From assembly GCA_031963445.1 (NCBI GenBank), contig JASSUH010000001.1, forward strand, positions 1,860,001-1,924,000: DNA of 64,000 nucleotides. The letters run 5' to 3'. The DNA is from JASSUD01 sp031963445. GTDB lineage: Bacteria > Pseudomonadota > Gammaproteobacteria > Burkholderiales > Burkholderiaceae. Shown here in pieces: positions 42,354 to 52,157 of the stretch (within the stretch, counting starts at the first letter, position 1; each line of letters starts with the position of its first letter). The notes under the pieces were generated by a model. It was not told the DNA's origin. It was given only the letters and a program-made list of their open reading frames with translations, and did not search any database. A program made the position numbers and the translations under genes.

Positions 42354-44969
42354 TCAGGCGGAAGCGGGGACGTGGGCAGGGACGGGGACGACGTAGGGGT
42401 TTTTGTACAGCTCGGCGCCCAGCTTGATAATCTGCTGCGCGTACGCCTCGAGCAAAGCGGGCTCTTCGATACCCAGCGTGATGCGCACGGTGATATAGCA
42501 CTCGCCGAAGTTGGTGATATTGAAACCAAAGCTTGAGCGATCCACCGTCGCCAGGTTGCCAAAGGCTGGCAGAAACTTGTCCTGGTACAGCTCCTGATTG
42601 AGCTTGGCGCGCTCCTCGGAAGTCAGTCCGTTGCCCTTGGATACCTTCCGCAGGTAGGCATCGGTGGGTTTGAAGGCGATATAGACCGTCTCTTTGTCGG
42701 TATTCTCGCACAGCTCGAAGGCGTTATCCTCGGTGTGGCCCGGCGCGATGCTCTTATTGAGCGTCTCACGCAGCGTCGCCGTGTTCTCGCGCACCCGCGC
42801 CAGATACGCCTTGGACTCGTCCACGTTGTTCTCCGAGAGCAGCGCAGCGATGTAGCCTTTGTCATCCTCGGGCACCGGCATAGACGTCTCGTCCATAGTT
42901 GTGTTGAACGCGTCCCACTTGTCACCGCGATTGAAGATCGCCGCCGTGCCGATACTGACCAAATCCATTCCGTTCTGGAAGAACTTCGTGCCGCTCTGCA
43001 ACAACACCAGATTGAAATTGCCCGACTCGATATGTGGCTTCGCAGTCTCCAAGGTTGTCTCGATCTGCTTATCGCCCAGGTGGTTCAACGTCACGTCCAT
43101 CACCAGGGTGCAGGGTTTGTTGCTCTCGCGATCCTTCATGATATTTTTGATCAGCGCAACGGGGTCGTGGGGCTGTACGCTATCCAAAGCGGCATTGTTG
43201 GGATGAGGCTCCATCACAATGACCCGCCTCTCACGCAGCTGTGAATCATTCACATCATCGATCTCTAAGGCATCAGAGATCTGCTGTGCTTGCGCGCTTG
43301 GCCGCTCTTCTTTAAATAGCTCTGGCGTTTCGTAGTAGGCTCCCTTTAAATATGCAACCGACGCGCGCTCCTCTTCCGAGAGCGAGGTGCGGATCTGATC
43401 CAGCAGCGCCAGTGCATGAGGCGCGTACCTCACGCGCAGATTGTTGTGCATATTCTCGGGCAGCAGCTTGGCGATGGCGTCCTCCAGCTTAGGCGCGCGC
43501 CCCGTCCAGTCGTTCTGGAAGCGCACCACGTGATGGATATCCTGCATGGCTTGATAGAAATGCTCCATGTGCTGGGATAAGACACTCGGCTTGTTGGCGT
43601 AGTCGGGCTCTATGAGCTGGCACTGGCGCTGGTCGAGCAGCTCGTTGGCGCGTTGCAGGGCCTCGATCATCGTACCGCACACCAGCGAAGGCATCCCATT
43701 GTCGACGAACGCATCCAGATCTTCCCCCACCAAGTTTTTTATCACCTGAACGTTTTGGTGCAGGTAAAAAGGCAGTTCCTGATCGTTGGCCGCCACCAGA
43801 AAGGTGGCATAGGCTTGCCTGAGTTCTTCCATCTGAGCTTCGCTGCTTTGCACTAGCGGATCGATGCCCCGCACGGCCATCATCGTATTGGGCGCCAGTT
43901 CCACCTTCTTAATGCCCTGGTGGATCTTACTAACATCGCCCTTATTCCCGAAAGCTTCGGAAAGCGCCTTCAGCGCGCCCGAGGCATCGTTCTGATCAGC
44001 CTTGCCCACCATGTATTCGGCGCAGATATCGGCGCATTCACTGGGCGAAGCGCGCAGCCCGCGGCCGCCGAGATACGCATGAATGCCCTGCTGCTCCACT
44101 GCATTCTTGAGGATCAGTTGTACGCCCAGGTCTTTGATATAGTAGGAGGCGCTGCCGATGTCTTTTAGGCTTTTCAACTCAGAAGAATCGATGGACGCTG
44201 GCTCTAGCCCCTGATACGTGAAAGCCCGGTTGACCGGATAGACGCTGTATTTGCTGAACTTGTTTTGAGACAACGCCCGGATCTGTTCGGTGCGTACCGC
44301 TTTGGCGGCCATCCACAGACCAGTGCGCACGCCCCGGCCGTAGCCTTCCAGAACAATGGGAGACAATGAACGGCCAAGCTTGCACGCATTCTCGGGCGAA
44401 TAGGTGGCCTGCAACTGGCCGCGCATCAGTTCCGACTTGAGCAGTTTCTGCTGCTGTTCGAGCGGTATCCTGTTCGCATCCTGCGAGCGGCTCGCCAGCA
44501 GATTCAACGTTCCAGAAAAGTAATGGAACCATCTTTTGAATGCCTCCATTTGCTGGGACTGGGAAGTGCTCAAGAAAATATCTCTGACGTTGGTGTTGCG
44601 CATGACTTGGGTGCTGATGAATGCATTAAACCACCCACGCGCCCTTTCGCTGATTTCCAACTCGGTGGCCAGTTCGTCGCATTTCTGGTACTCCCCAATA
44701 AGGAATGTGAATTTGTTGCCGGCACCCTTGATATAGCCCTCGCTTTTCATCTCATTCCAAAGCTGATTCTGTTCTTCCTTTAAGTGCTTGCCTGTCTGCC
44801 CCAGGTTGCCTTTCTGCTGCTCCGGTTCGTCCTTGATCTTTTTGTTAATAAATTCATCGAAATCCCGCTTTGTGAAACTGCCCCTACTGTTTGTCGCGTT
44901 AGTCTCCTCCTCCTTTTTTTTCTTCTTCTCCTTCTTAATACTGTTTGTCGCGTTGGCGGTCTCGTGCAT
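42354..44969 (-). CDS. Large effector-like protein with PLP-enzyme-like C-terminal motif
   Basis: About 871 residues from the ATG at 44969, eight bases after GGAG; a TTG at 45023 without ribosome site would add 18 residues. The N-terminus holds two NATNS motifs around a lysine/glutamate run. The middle is helical and unrecognised. Near residues 650-720, CTLVMDVTLNHLGDKQIE and VLLQSGTKFFQNGMDLVSIG resemble the aspartate and Schiff-base-lysine regions (SxTKxxxG) of fold-type-I PLP enzymes of the cystathionine gamma-synthase type. Codon use is GC-rich compared with the flanks. It lies between the Tc operon and the eCIS, so a secreted or injected effector is plausible but unproven. Confidence 0.65.
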   Translation of the reverse strand: MHETANATNSIKKEKKKKKEEETNATNSRGSFTKRDFDEFINKKIKDEPEQQKGNLGQTGKHLKEEQNQLWNEMKSEGYIKGAGNKFTFLIGEYQKCDELATELEISERARGWFNAFISTQVMRNTNVRDIFLSTSQSQQMEAFKRWFHYFSGTLNLLASRSQDANRIPLEQQQKLLKSELMRGQLQATYSPENACKLGRSLSPIVLEGYGRGVRTGLWMAAKAVRTEQIRALSQNKFSKYSVYPVNRAFTYQGLEPASIDSSELKSLKDIGSASYYIKDLGVQLILKNAVEQQGIHAYLGGRGLRASPSECADICAEYMVGKADQNDASGALKALSEAFGNKGDVSKIHQGIKKVELAPNTMMAVRGIDPLVQSSEAQMEELRQAYATFLVAANDQELPFYLHQNVQVIKNLVGEDLDAFVDNGMPSLVCGTMIEALQRANELLDQRQCQLIEPDYANKPSVLSQHMEHFYQAMQDIHHVVRFQNDWTGRAPKLEDAIAKLLPENMHNNLRVRYAPHALALLDQIRTSLSEEERASVAYLKGAYYETPELFKEERPSAQAQQISDALEIDDVNDSQLRERRVIVMEPHPNNAALDSVQPHDPVALIKNIMKDRESNKPCTLVMDVTLNHLGDKQIETTLETAKPHIESGNFNLVLLQSGTKFFQNGMDLVSIGTAAIFNRGDKWDAFNTTMDETSMPVPEDDKGYIAALLSENNVDESKAYLARVRENTATLRETLNKSIAPGHTEDNAFELCENTDKETVYIAFKPTDAYLRKVSKGNGLTSEERAKLNQELYQDKFLPAFGNLATVDRSSFGFNITNFGECYITVRITLGIEEPALLEAYAQQIIKLGAELYKNPYVVPVPAHVPASA

Positions 44970-45583
44970 GGGATTCTCCGGCATAAGGGTGCGTATTTCA
45001 GCGATCGTGACCGCTCGTTTCAAAATTAAATAGCTTGAGTCGATTTCCCTACTAAGACTCGACTCTTTTATCTTGACTGGTGCATTTAATCCACCTGCTC
45101 AGACTGCTTCTTTTCAACCCATTCGCTCTTATATATTCCGCTTAGCTTAGTCCGCTTTCTCGCCACTTCGGTACATGATTTAGCCTTTCTTCTTGACTTT
45201 CCATTACCTTCGCTTCGATCATTTTTTGCTCCTCAAAATCAGAAGCTTCTTTTAATTCAACTCTAACGTAAAGGTAGACGGAGCGAACGCTTACAAACGC
45301 ACTTTCCGAGCGTACGATTCACTGTCGTAACGTTCGAAAAAGCGGTTTAACCAGAAAATGAAGTAGCCTGAGGAAGTCGAGCGGAAGTGCACTGCCCCTA
45401 TCCCGATGAAAGGAATACTAAGTTTCCCGCAGAAAAATAGGAAATACAGCGAATATCTTATTTATCTTGCGACCATAGCGCAGAGCAGCAAGCAGTGTGA
45501 AATGGCAAAACTTTTTTAATCAGCAGTTCACTTGCGTTCGTCTCTTCGATTCGTACCTGATCGGGTCTCGCCCGACCGTTTCA
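44970..45583. other. Intergenic region, no gene recognised
   Basis: No coding sequence is supported between the effector start and the pseudogene at 45584. The strand upstream of 44969 should contain the effector promoter. Confidence 0.35.
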
Positions 45584-46078
45584 TCACTCGCGCACCATCA
45601 CGTCTCTTTTTTCAACGTCGAGGATATAGTTGGCTAACTTATGTAGGCGGGTTTGCCATTGTTCAGCGGTCTCGATACAAGCCTGGCTACGTAATACATC
45701 GTGGAACTATAAGGAATCTTTTAAGGCGACCAAGTGATCCAATTTGCAGATCAGGCCAGCGAATTTTCCTGCTCGCGTGGAACGGTACTGCACTTCGCGC
45801 TGCGTAGGATGCGTATAGGTAGGCTTAGCCTGAATGCCATCGTCTGCCAAGCTCTACTCGAGCGCTTTTATTGCCTTTTCTAAGCCTTGATCAACCTCAT
45901 TGATATGTTCTTCAATCAACTCCTTTAATTCATCAATCGCTTCCTGCTTACCCGTCACGCGCAAGCTCATGCAACGCAATTTCACATCCAGCGCATACAG
46001 CGCTTTAGCAACCGGGAAAAAATGCTTTTGCATGATCTGTTGCGCTTCTTGGCTATTAAGCGTGATGGCGAAAGTGAT
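45584..46078 (-). pseudogene. Unidentified protein gene with two in-frame stops
   Basis: A single minus-strand frame reads QIMQKHFFPVAKALYALDVK, DELKELIEEHINEVDQGLEK, then TAG (45854-45856), SLADDGIQAKPTYTHPTQRE, then TAG (45707-45709), and AEQWQTRLHKLANYILDVEK to a TGA at 45584. Continuity across both stops shows a decayed gene of about 160 residues. The style is that of conserved integrative-element proteins, but I cannot name the family. Its upstream edge coincides with the repeat shared with 12882. Confidence 0.6.
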
Positions 46079-46115
46079 TTAACCTCTATTTCGGGGGAAA
46101 TCTGCAGAAGATTTC
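46054..46115. repeat. Repeat shared with 12882-12930
   Basis: GATGGCGAAAGTGATTTAAC and the following 35 bp (CCTCT, TTTC, TGC, GAAGATTT) recur at both places with about 80 percent identity, in the same orientation and over 33 kb apart. Both copies sit at the edge of decayed genes. Confidence 0.6.
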
Positions 46116-46345
46116 AAAAAAGAAATAAGGAAGCTATAGAAAATTACTAGCTTTGTAGGCGAATTTTGCGATTGGGAAGTCATAGCAAGCACTCAAGATC
46201 AAGATAAGCCAAAGTCCAAGACAACTTCCCCCGTGCGCTCTATCAGAATGCCGTCACAATGCAGTTGTTTTGCACTTCCCCAATCTAAACCTAGTTGAAG
46301 GCGTACCTGTTCTTGAATAAGACGATAGAGTGACAATGGACGCTC

Positions 46346-49186
46346 TCATAACTCAATGGGCGTCTTTTGCTTAGCGGTCATTGGTTCCCTACGTGCAAAA
46401 GCGGGTTTTGCATTCTTTGTTGGGTCAACTAGCCATTTATGCAATGCTTTGCGCTCATCTGCATTCATATATGCTCCGCTTTTAAACATCTCTGCCCTAC
46501 CTTCAAAGGCTTCAAATTTGTCGTGATATACAACAGTAGCCTCTGCCGCAGTCGTGGTTCCAGTTATTGGGAGATAAGGAACCTTCTTCGTATGCTCAAT
46601 CATATTTATAAAAGAGTCATTTGCATCTACAACACTCTTAGGAAAAGGAGCGGTATCGTTGATTACCTCTTTGTAAAAATCGGTATCTGCATAGAGTCTT
46701 TGATTTAATGCTATAGCCGTGCCAGCCCGGTCATCTGCCAAATGCTCAGTCTGGCGGGCCCGGTAAGCATGTGAACTGGTGGCTGGATTTGTGTCTGTGG
46801 TCGTTCCTTTAGTGCCTGTTCCTATATGGGAATTGGTGTATTTAGCACCATCACCTGAATGCGCTTCTTTTGCTTCTTGATAGGCCGGGGCGTAATTTTC
46901 AATTTGCCTATGTAATGTTTTAGTAGCTGGCGGGAGGGCCTTAAACGCTGCTGACGCTCCTTGTCTAGGTCCGCCGGCAGCTAGCACGTTAAATCCAATC
47001 ACATGTTCAGATTCATGGCTGTCGCTGCCCTTTGCTATCCCAAGGCGTATCTGTTCGTCACCTTTCTTACCATGCGTACCGGGATGCAGATCAGCAGCTA
47101 CCCCACCAATATTGGCCGTGGTTACTTTTTTTACCTTCTTAGGAGCTGGGCCTGCAGCGCCTGGAGCCTTTCTCTTTCCTGCTAATCCATCCGGATCGAC
47201 CAGCGTAATGGGATTATTTCTGACCATTCTATATAGATTGAGTCCATCGATCGTACCTGCCGGATCAGGATTCAACCATCGTCCTAGCCACGGTGCGTAG
47301 TAGCGATAACCGTAGTAATACAGCCCTGTCGCATCCCGCTCTTTACCGGAATAGCGCACATATTTGTATTTGGCCTCGCTAGCATTTTTACTCGACCAAA
47401 CGGCAGTCCCCCCATATGGGTAATACTCTTCATAGGTCAGCTTATTGGCTTGTCCATCTAACTCTAGCGTGCTCGAGCCTAAGTGATTGTCGAGACTGTA
47501 GCGTGCTTGGTCATTATGTATATCTTCTGGTTGACCAACTTCCCAATGCAACAGGCGCAGAGACATCCCTCCTCCGGCCGCCGATAGTACTTGTAAGCGT
47601 TCATTCACGCGCTCAGTACCCTCCTCGTTTACATCTGCCTGACGCTGTTCACGCCATTCAATACCTGGTAGGTAACGCACTTCTTCTATATGTTGCTGGT
47701 TACCCGCTAGCCAGCAACGCACTTTTCGCACACGCTGACTCGCACTGGCATAGATATAACGCTCATCATCTGCGTTCGACGGACGCTCAATTTGCACCAC
47801 GCGACTTAGTTGATTACGCCCATTCCACGTCAACGGCTGGCCGGGTTGCAACTGTTTCAGATTGCCATTCGAATCGAAATAATCATCCACTTGCTCAGGC
47901 GTCGCCTCCCATTCCTCGGGAACAACTCGGTTTGAACGCGATGAGACTGTCATGTTCAGCGTATAGCTCTGCGCACCTGTGTGCTGCATTTTTATGAGAT
48001 TTCCACCAGAGTCATAGGTATAGCGGCGGGTGTAATTCACCAGCTGCGTGTCGTCGATATTTTGCCAATTCGGTAAAGCAACTCCTTGCCGTGAGGCTTG
48101 CGCACTTTCTCGACCTGTGGCGCTAAGTAATTGATAGCACGCATCGTATTGGTAATTGGCGTTAGGATCGACACGTTGGTTGTGTGTGTAGCGTGTCGAT
48201 TGCGCGGTATCTTCGATACATGTGATATTTCCGACAGGGTCATAGGTGTACTGCAGATTCTGCAAAACAGCGCTATCTCTTTCCCGCTGGGCAGTTAGCC
48301 GATGCAATCGTTGTGTGGTCACTTCATATTCATACGTGCGTAAAATTCCATTTCCTGCATGTGCCTGTAACGGAGCACCCAACGCGTTGTACGTCAAATC
48401 AAATGCAATGCGGCGTTCTCTTTGTTTCCCTAGCTGCAACCAGCTGGCTTTGAGTTGGCCTACGAGGTTTTGCTCATAACGCCTAAGATAGCCTGCCGCA
48501 TCAGTTTCGGTCAGTAACTCGCCCAACGCGTTGTAAGTCCATTGGGTGGTATAGCGGTGCGTTTCAAGCAGTGCTTCTCTTGCTTCTTCCTCTTTAGGCC
48601 AGTTGGGTCCATCCAAGCTGCTTAAAAAGCGTCGGGTTTCATTTATAGGCTCACCCGTCAACGCAAAGCTGGAAATCTGTACACAGCCAGCTGTGTCATC
48701 GTGGCGAATCAGAGATCCGCGTAAATTTTGTCCGGCTTCGCTGTCGGCGTCGCCATAAAAGAAGCGTTCGCGGCAACTTTCATCTGCTCCATCAACTAAC
48801 TGCTCAAAGCGCGTAGCGGTACGGCCCAACGCATCATATTCCCAACGTTGCTTATGCTTATTGCTATCAGCCGACCAAATTAAAAGACCACGTGCATCTT
48901 GCAGTTGCACATGCGTACCCGCGTCAATGCTTTCTGTGCGAATAGGATAACCAGTTAACGTGCGGCTATATTGAAAATTCGGCGTTGCGGTTGGTTGCAG
49001 TGCTCGCACTGGATCTGCACTGCTTTGCAATTCCCCACTGGCATCGAATACATGCCGAGTAATTAGCAGCTGTCGCTCGTCCCCTTCAACAATGCGGTTG
49101 TATTCAACGTCGCGTACAGTCAGACCGCGATTATCTCGAACCACCACAGACGGGGTGTCTTTACATAATGATGTTGTGCTACGCAT
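46346..49186 (-). CDS. tccC: TcC-type toxin subunit (RHS repeats) with unknown C-terminal toxin domain
   Basis: 946 residues. The RHS core (1 to about 668) starts with TPSVVVRDNRGLTVRDVEYN and ends with the TcC signature GLYYYGYRYYAPWLGRWLNP and NNPITLVDPDGL, after which the conserved aspartyl autoprotease releases the C-terminal effector inside the TcB-TcC cocoon. The 278-residue variable region opens with basic clusters (GKRKAP, PKKVKK) that could act as a nuclear localisation signal. It then has DSHESEHVIGFNVL and HRQIENYAPAYQEAKEAH, whose family I do not recognise. GGAG precedes the ATG. The core is over 80 percent identical to the next upstream gene. Confidence 0.92.
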   Translation of the reverse strand: MRSTTSLCKDTPSVVVRDNRGLTVRDVEYNRIVEGDERQLLITRHVFDASGELQSSADPVRALQPTATPNFQYSRTLTGYPIRTESIDAGTHVQLQDARGLLIWSADSNKHKQRWEYDALGRTATRFEQLVDGADESCRERFFYGDADSEAGQNLRGSLIRHDDTAGCVQISSFALTGEPINETRRFLSSLDGPNWPKEEEAREALLETHRYTTQWTYNALGELLTETDAAGYLRRYEQNLVGQLKASWLQLGKQRERRIAFDLTYNALGAPLQAHAGNGILRTYEYEVTTQRLHRLTAQRERDSAVLQNLQYTYDPVGNITCIEDTAQSTRYTHNQRVDPNANYQYDACYQLLSATGRESAQASRQGVALPNWQNIDDTQLVNYTRRYTYDSGGNLIKMQHTGAQSYTLNMTVSSRSNRVVPEEWEATPEQVDDYFDSNGNLKQLQPGQPLTWNGRNQLSRVVQIERPSNADDERYIYASASQRVRKVRCWLAGNQQHIEEVRYLPGIEWREQRQADVNEEGTERVNERLQVLSAAGGGMSLRLLHWEVGQPEDIHNDQARYSLDNHLGSSTLELDGQANKLTYEEYYPYGGTAVWSSKNASEAKYKYVRYSGKERDATGLYYYGYRYYAPWLGRWLNPDPAGTIDGLNLYRMVRNNPITLVDPDGLAGKRKAPGAAGPAPKKVKKVTTANIGGVAADLHPGTHGKKGDEQIRLGIAKGSDSHESEHVIGFNVLAAGGPRQGASAAFKALPPATKTLHRQIENYAPAYQEAKEAHSGDGAKYTNSHIGTGTKGTTTDTNPATSSHAYRARQTEHLADDRAGTAIALNQRLYADTDFYKEVINDTAPFPKSVVDANDSFINMIEHTKKVPYLPITGTTTAAEATVVYHDKFEAFEGRAEMFKSGAYMNADERKALHKWLVDPTKNAKPAFARREPMTAKQKTPIEL

Positions 49187-49367
49187 GCCCTTATCTCCAC
49201 AAAATGCAGCGTCGGTATTGTCTTTATCTTCACTTTCTTAAATGCTTCGTTGTTTCAAAGCATCGGTCATCTAACTATCTCGAGCTTTTACTGCTTAGGT
49301 AAATGAGATGCCCTTCTCCTTTGAATAGCAAAAAAAGCGTATCTGCCGTGATATTGATGACACTCTC

Positions 49368-52157
49368 CTAACCGGTATGACTTTTTGCGCCAAAACGTTT
49401 AGCGATAGCAGCAGATCTAACGTTTATCGCGTCTGTTTGAACCTTTGTTATATTTAGTTTTTTTGATATTCTTTTTAAAGACTTAATTGTTAAAAAAGTG
49501 CCTACACCTTTAATATTGAATTGATCATTTGCTGCAGTGTGAGCCGGCATATTTGGATCAGCCTTTTGATAAGCAGAATTATGAAGCTGGGTTTCCGGAT
49601 GCGCTAACGCGTAATTAATGATAACTTCTGTTTTAGAAGTTTTGCTATCAGTAAATGTTTTCAATTCAGCCATACCATATATTTCTCTATTATCCGGAAT
49701 TTTTTCTTTATCCTCTTTACGCATTAATGCAAAAAAGCGGGTTTCACTTGAAAAAGAGTGATGATTATCAATCGGGGAATAATGCCCTTGGTCAGCGAAA
49801 TGATCCTGGGCAGATCTCAACATATAGCGCGAAATATCTTCTCCGAGGCTAATATTTTCAGCCATTTTATCTGGCAAATCGCGATTCCTCTCATAATGAT
49901 CATATTTTTTATTATATTTATCTAATTGACTGATAAATTCCTCACCCCCCAATAAAAATCCACTCTTAATATCATTAACCTCAACCAGTTTAAATTTATT
50001 CGAGCTCACAAATTTATTTTTTGAAGAATCAAATACTTGTATTTTTGTTTGAGCAGCTTTCAGTTTTAAGAGTGTTTTTTCCTTTATTCCAATATCTATC
50101 TGGAATTTTCCTGTCTCAGGAGCTAACCCATCCGCATCTTTAAACAGAACAGGATTATTTCTGACCATTCGATATAAATTCAGCCCATCGACGGTGCCTG
50201 CTGGATCAGGATTCAGCCATCGACCTAACCATGGTGCGTAGTAGCGATAACCGTAGTAATAAAGCCCCGTCGCGTCTCGCTCTTTACCCGAGTAACGCAC
50301 ATATTTGTACTTCGCTTCGATCTGACTTTTTGCAGTCCAAATTGCTGTGCCGCCAAATGGGTAATATTCTTCGTAAGTCAGCTTATTGCCTTCTCCATCT
50401 AGCTCTAGCGTGCTTGAACCTAAATGATTATCGAGGCTGTAGCGTGCTTGGTCGTTAGTTATATCTTCTGGTTGACCTATTTCCCAATGCAACAGGCGTA
50501 AAAACACACCTCCCGCATCCACTGATAGCACCTGTAGGCTTTCGTTTACGCGCGCAGTATTCTCATCGTTTATGTCTGCCTGACGCTGTTCACGCCATTC
50601 AAGACCTGGCAGATATCGCACTTCTTCTTTATGTTGCTGGTTGCCAGCTAGCCAGCAACGCACTTTTCTTACACGCCGACTCTCGCTGGCATAGATATAA
50701 CGCTCGTCATCTGCGTTTGAAGGGCGATCAATTTGCACCACGCGGCTTAATTGATCACGCTCATTCCATGTCAACGGCTGACCAGCTTGAAGCTGCTTCA
50801 AATTGCCACTCGCATCAAAATAGCTATCCACTTGCTCAGGCGTCGCCTCCCATTCTTCAGGAACCACTCCGTTTGAATGGACTGCGACCGTCATATTCAA
50901 CGTGTAATTTTGTGCACCTGTGTGTTGTATTTTGAAAAGGTTTCCACTTGAGTCATAGGTGTAGCGGCGGGTGTAGTTGACTAGCTGCGTATCGTCGAAA
51001 TTTTGTAGACCTGGCAAAGCAGGCCCTTGCTGTTTAGCTTGCGCACTCTCGCGACCAGTGGCGCTAAGTAATTGATAGCAGGCATCGTATTCGTAGACAG
51101 TAACAGGATCGACACGTTGATTGCGCATGTAACGTGTAGACTGCGCGACATCTTCGATTCGGGTGATATTCCCAACGGGGTCATAGGTGTAGCGTAAATT
51201 CTGCAACGTTGTACTGTCACTTTCTCTCAGCGCGCTCAGTCGCTGTAATCGCTGGGTCGTTGCTTCATATTCATACGTGTGCACCACCCCATTTCCTAAC
51301 CGTACTTGTAAGGTAACGCCCCACGCGTTGTATTGCAGATTGGAGGCGATTTGGCGTTCTGCTTTGCCTGCGAGCTGTAGCCAGACTGCTTTAGTCTGGC
51401 CTGCAAGGTTCTGTTCATAACGCTTACAATGGCCTGCTGCATCAGTTTCGGTCAGTAACTCGCTCAACGCGTTGTAAAGTCGGTGAGTGGTGTAGCTATA
51501 CTCTTCAAGCAATGCTTCGCTTGCTTCTTCATCTTCTGACCAATCGGGTCTATCTAGGTTTCTTAAAAAGCGTCGAGCTTCGTTGAGAGGCTTACCAGTC
51601 AACGCATAACTGGAAATTTGTGCGCAGCCAGCTGTGTCATCGTGGCGAATAAGACAGCCTCGTAAATTTTGTTCAGCATCGTCGTCGGCATCGCCATAAA
51701 AAAAACGTTCGCGGCAGCTTTCTTCCATATCGTCCGCGGCCCGCTCAAAACATCGGGTAGGACGGCTCAAAGCGTCGTACTCCCAGCGCTGCCTATTCTT
51801 ATTGCTGTCAGCTGTCCAAATGAGAAGACCACGCGCGTCTTGCAGATGCACTTGCGTGCCTGCATCAATGCTCTCTACTCGAATTTGTTGGCTCGATAGC
51901 ATCCGCTTATACGAGAAATTCGGCGTACTGCTTGGTTGCAGCGCATGCCTCGGATCGGCACTGCTTTGCAATGCGCCACTTGCATCGAATACATGCCGAG
52001 TGATGAGCAGCTGCCGCTCGCTGCCATCGACAGTACGGTTGTATTCGACGTTGCGGACAGTCAAGCCACGGTTATCTCGGACTATCACTGATGGGGTGTC
52101 TTTGCATAATTTTGTGCTATGCACTCCGCTTTCTTGAGATGGATAAGGCACCCTCAC
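49368..52157 (-). CDS. tccC: TcC-type toxin subunit (RHS repeats) with GNAT-like C-terminal domain
   Basis: 929 residues. The RHS core has the same hallmarks as its neighbour (TPSVIVRDNRGLTVRNVEYN, GLYYYGYRYYAPWLGRWLNP) and ends NNPVLFKDADGL at residue 678. The 251-residue variable domain is unrelated to that of the gene at 46346; its end, NIKGVGTFLTIKSLKRISKK followed by TDAINVRSAAIAKRFGAK, resembles the acetyl-CoA loop and last helix of GNAT acetyltransferases. That reading is an inference. A GTG start overlaps the TcB stop (GTGA), so TcB and this TcC are translationally coupled. Confidence 0.92.
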   Translation of the reverse strand: MRVPYPSQESGVHSTKLCKDTPSVIVRDNRGLTVRNVEYNRTVDGSERQLLITRHVFDASGALQSSADPRHALQPSSTPNFSYKRMLSSQQIRVESIDAGTQVHLQDARGLLIWTADSNKNRQRWEYDALSRPTRCFERAADDMEESCRERFFYGDADDDAEQNLRGCLIRHDDTAGCAQISSYALTGKPLNEARRFLRNLDRPDWSEDEEASEALLEEYSYTTHRLYNALSELLTETDAAGHCKRYEQNLAGQTKAVWLQLAGKAERQIASNLQYNAWGVTLQVRLGNGVVHTYEYEATTQRLQRLSALRESDSTTLQNLRYTYDPVGNITRIEDVAQSTRYMRNQRVDPVTVYEYDACYQLLSATGRESAQAKQQGPALPGLQNFDDTQLVNYTRRYTYDSSGNLFKIQHTGAQNYTLNMTVAVHSNGVVPEEWEATPEQVDSYFDASGNLKQLQAGQPLTWNERDQLSRVVQIDRPSNADDERYIYASESRRVRKVRCWLAGNQQHKEEVRYLPGLEWREQRQADINDENTARVNESLQVLSVDAGGVFLRLLHWEIGQPEDITNDQARYSLDNHLGSSTLELDGEGNKLTYEEYYPFGGTAIWTAKSQIEAKYKYVRYSGKERDATGLYYYGYRYYAPWLGRWLNPDPAGTVDGLNLYRMVRNNPVLFKDADGLAPETGKFQIDIGIKEKTLLKLKAAQTKIQVFDSSKNKFVSSNKFKLVEVNDIKSGFLLGGEEFISQLDKYNKKYDHYERNRDLPDKMAENISLGEDISRYMLRSAQDHFADQGHYSPIDNHHSFSSETRFFALMRKEDKEKIPDNREIYGMAELKTFTDSKTSKTEVIINYALAHPETQLHNSAYQKADPNMPAHTAANDQFNIKGVGTFLTIKSLKRISKKLNITKVQTDAINVRSAAIAKRFGAKSHTG

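Noticed and set aside
42623..42925. Arginine-rich minus-strand frame in the effector-like gene
   Set aside because: The arginine/threonine-rich content is the typical product of a shifted frame of a GC-rich gene.
44784..45033. Phenylalanine/leucine-rich forward frames that look like membrane proteins
   Set aside because: They are the antisense of the lysine/glutamate-rich start of the effector-like gene, which creates artificial Phe/Leu runs.
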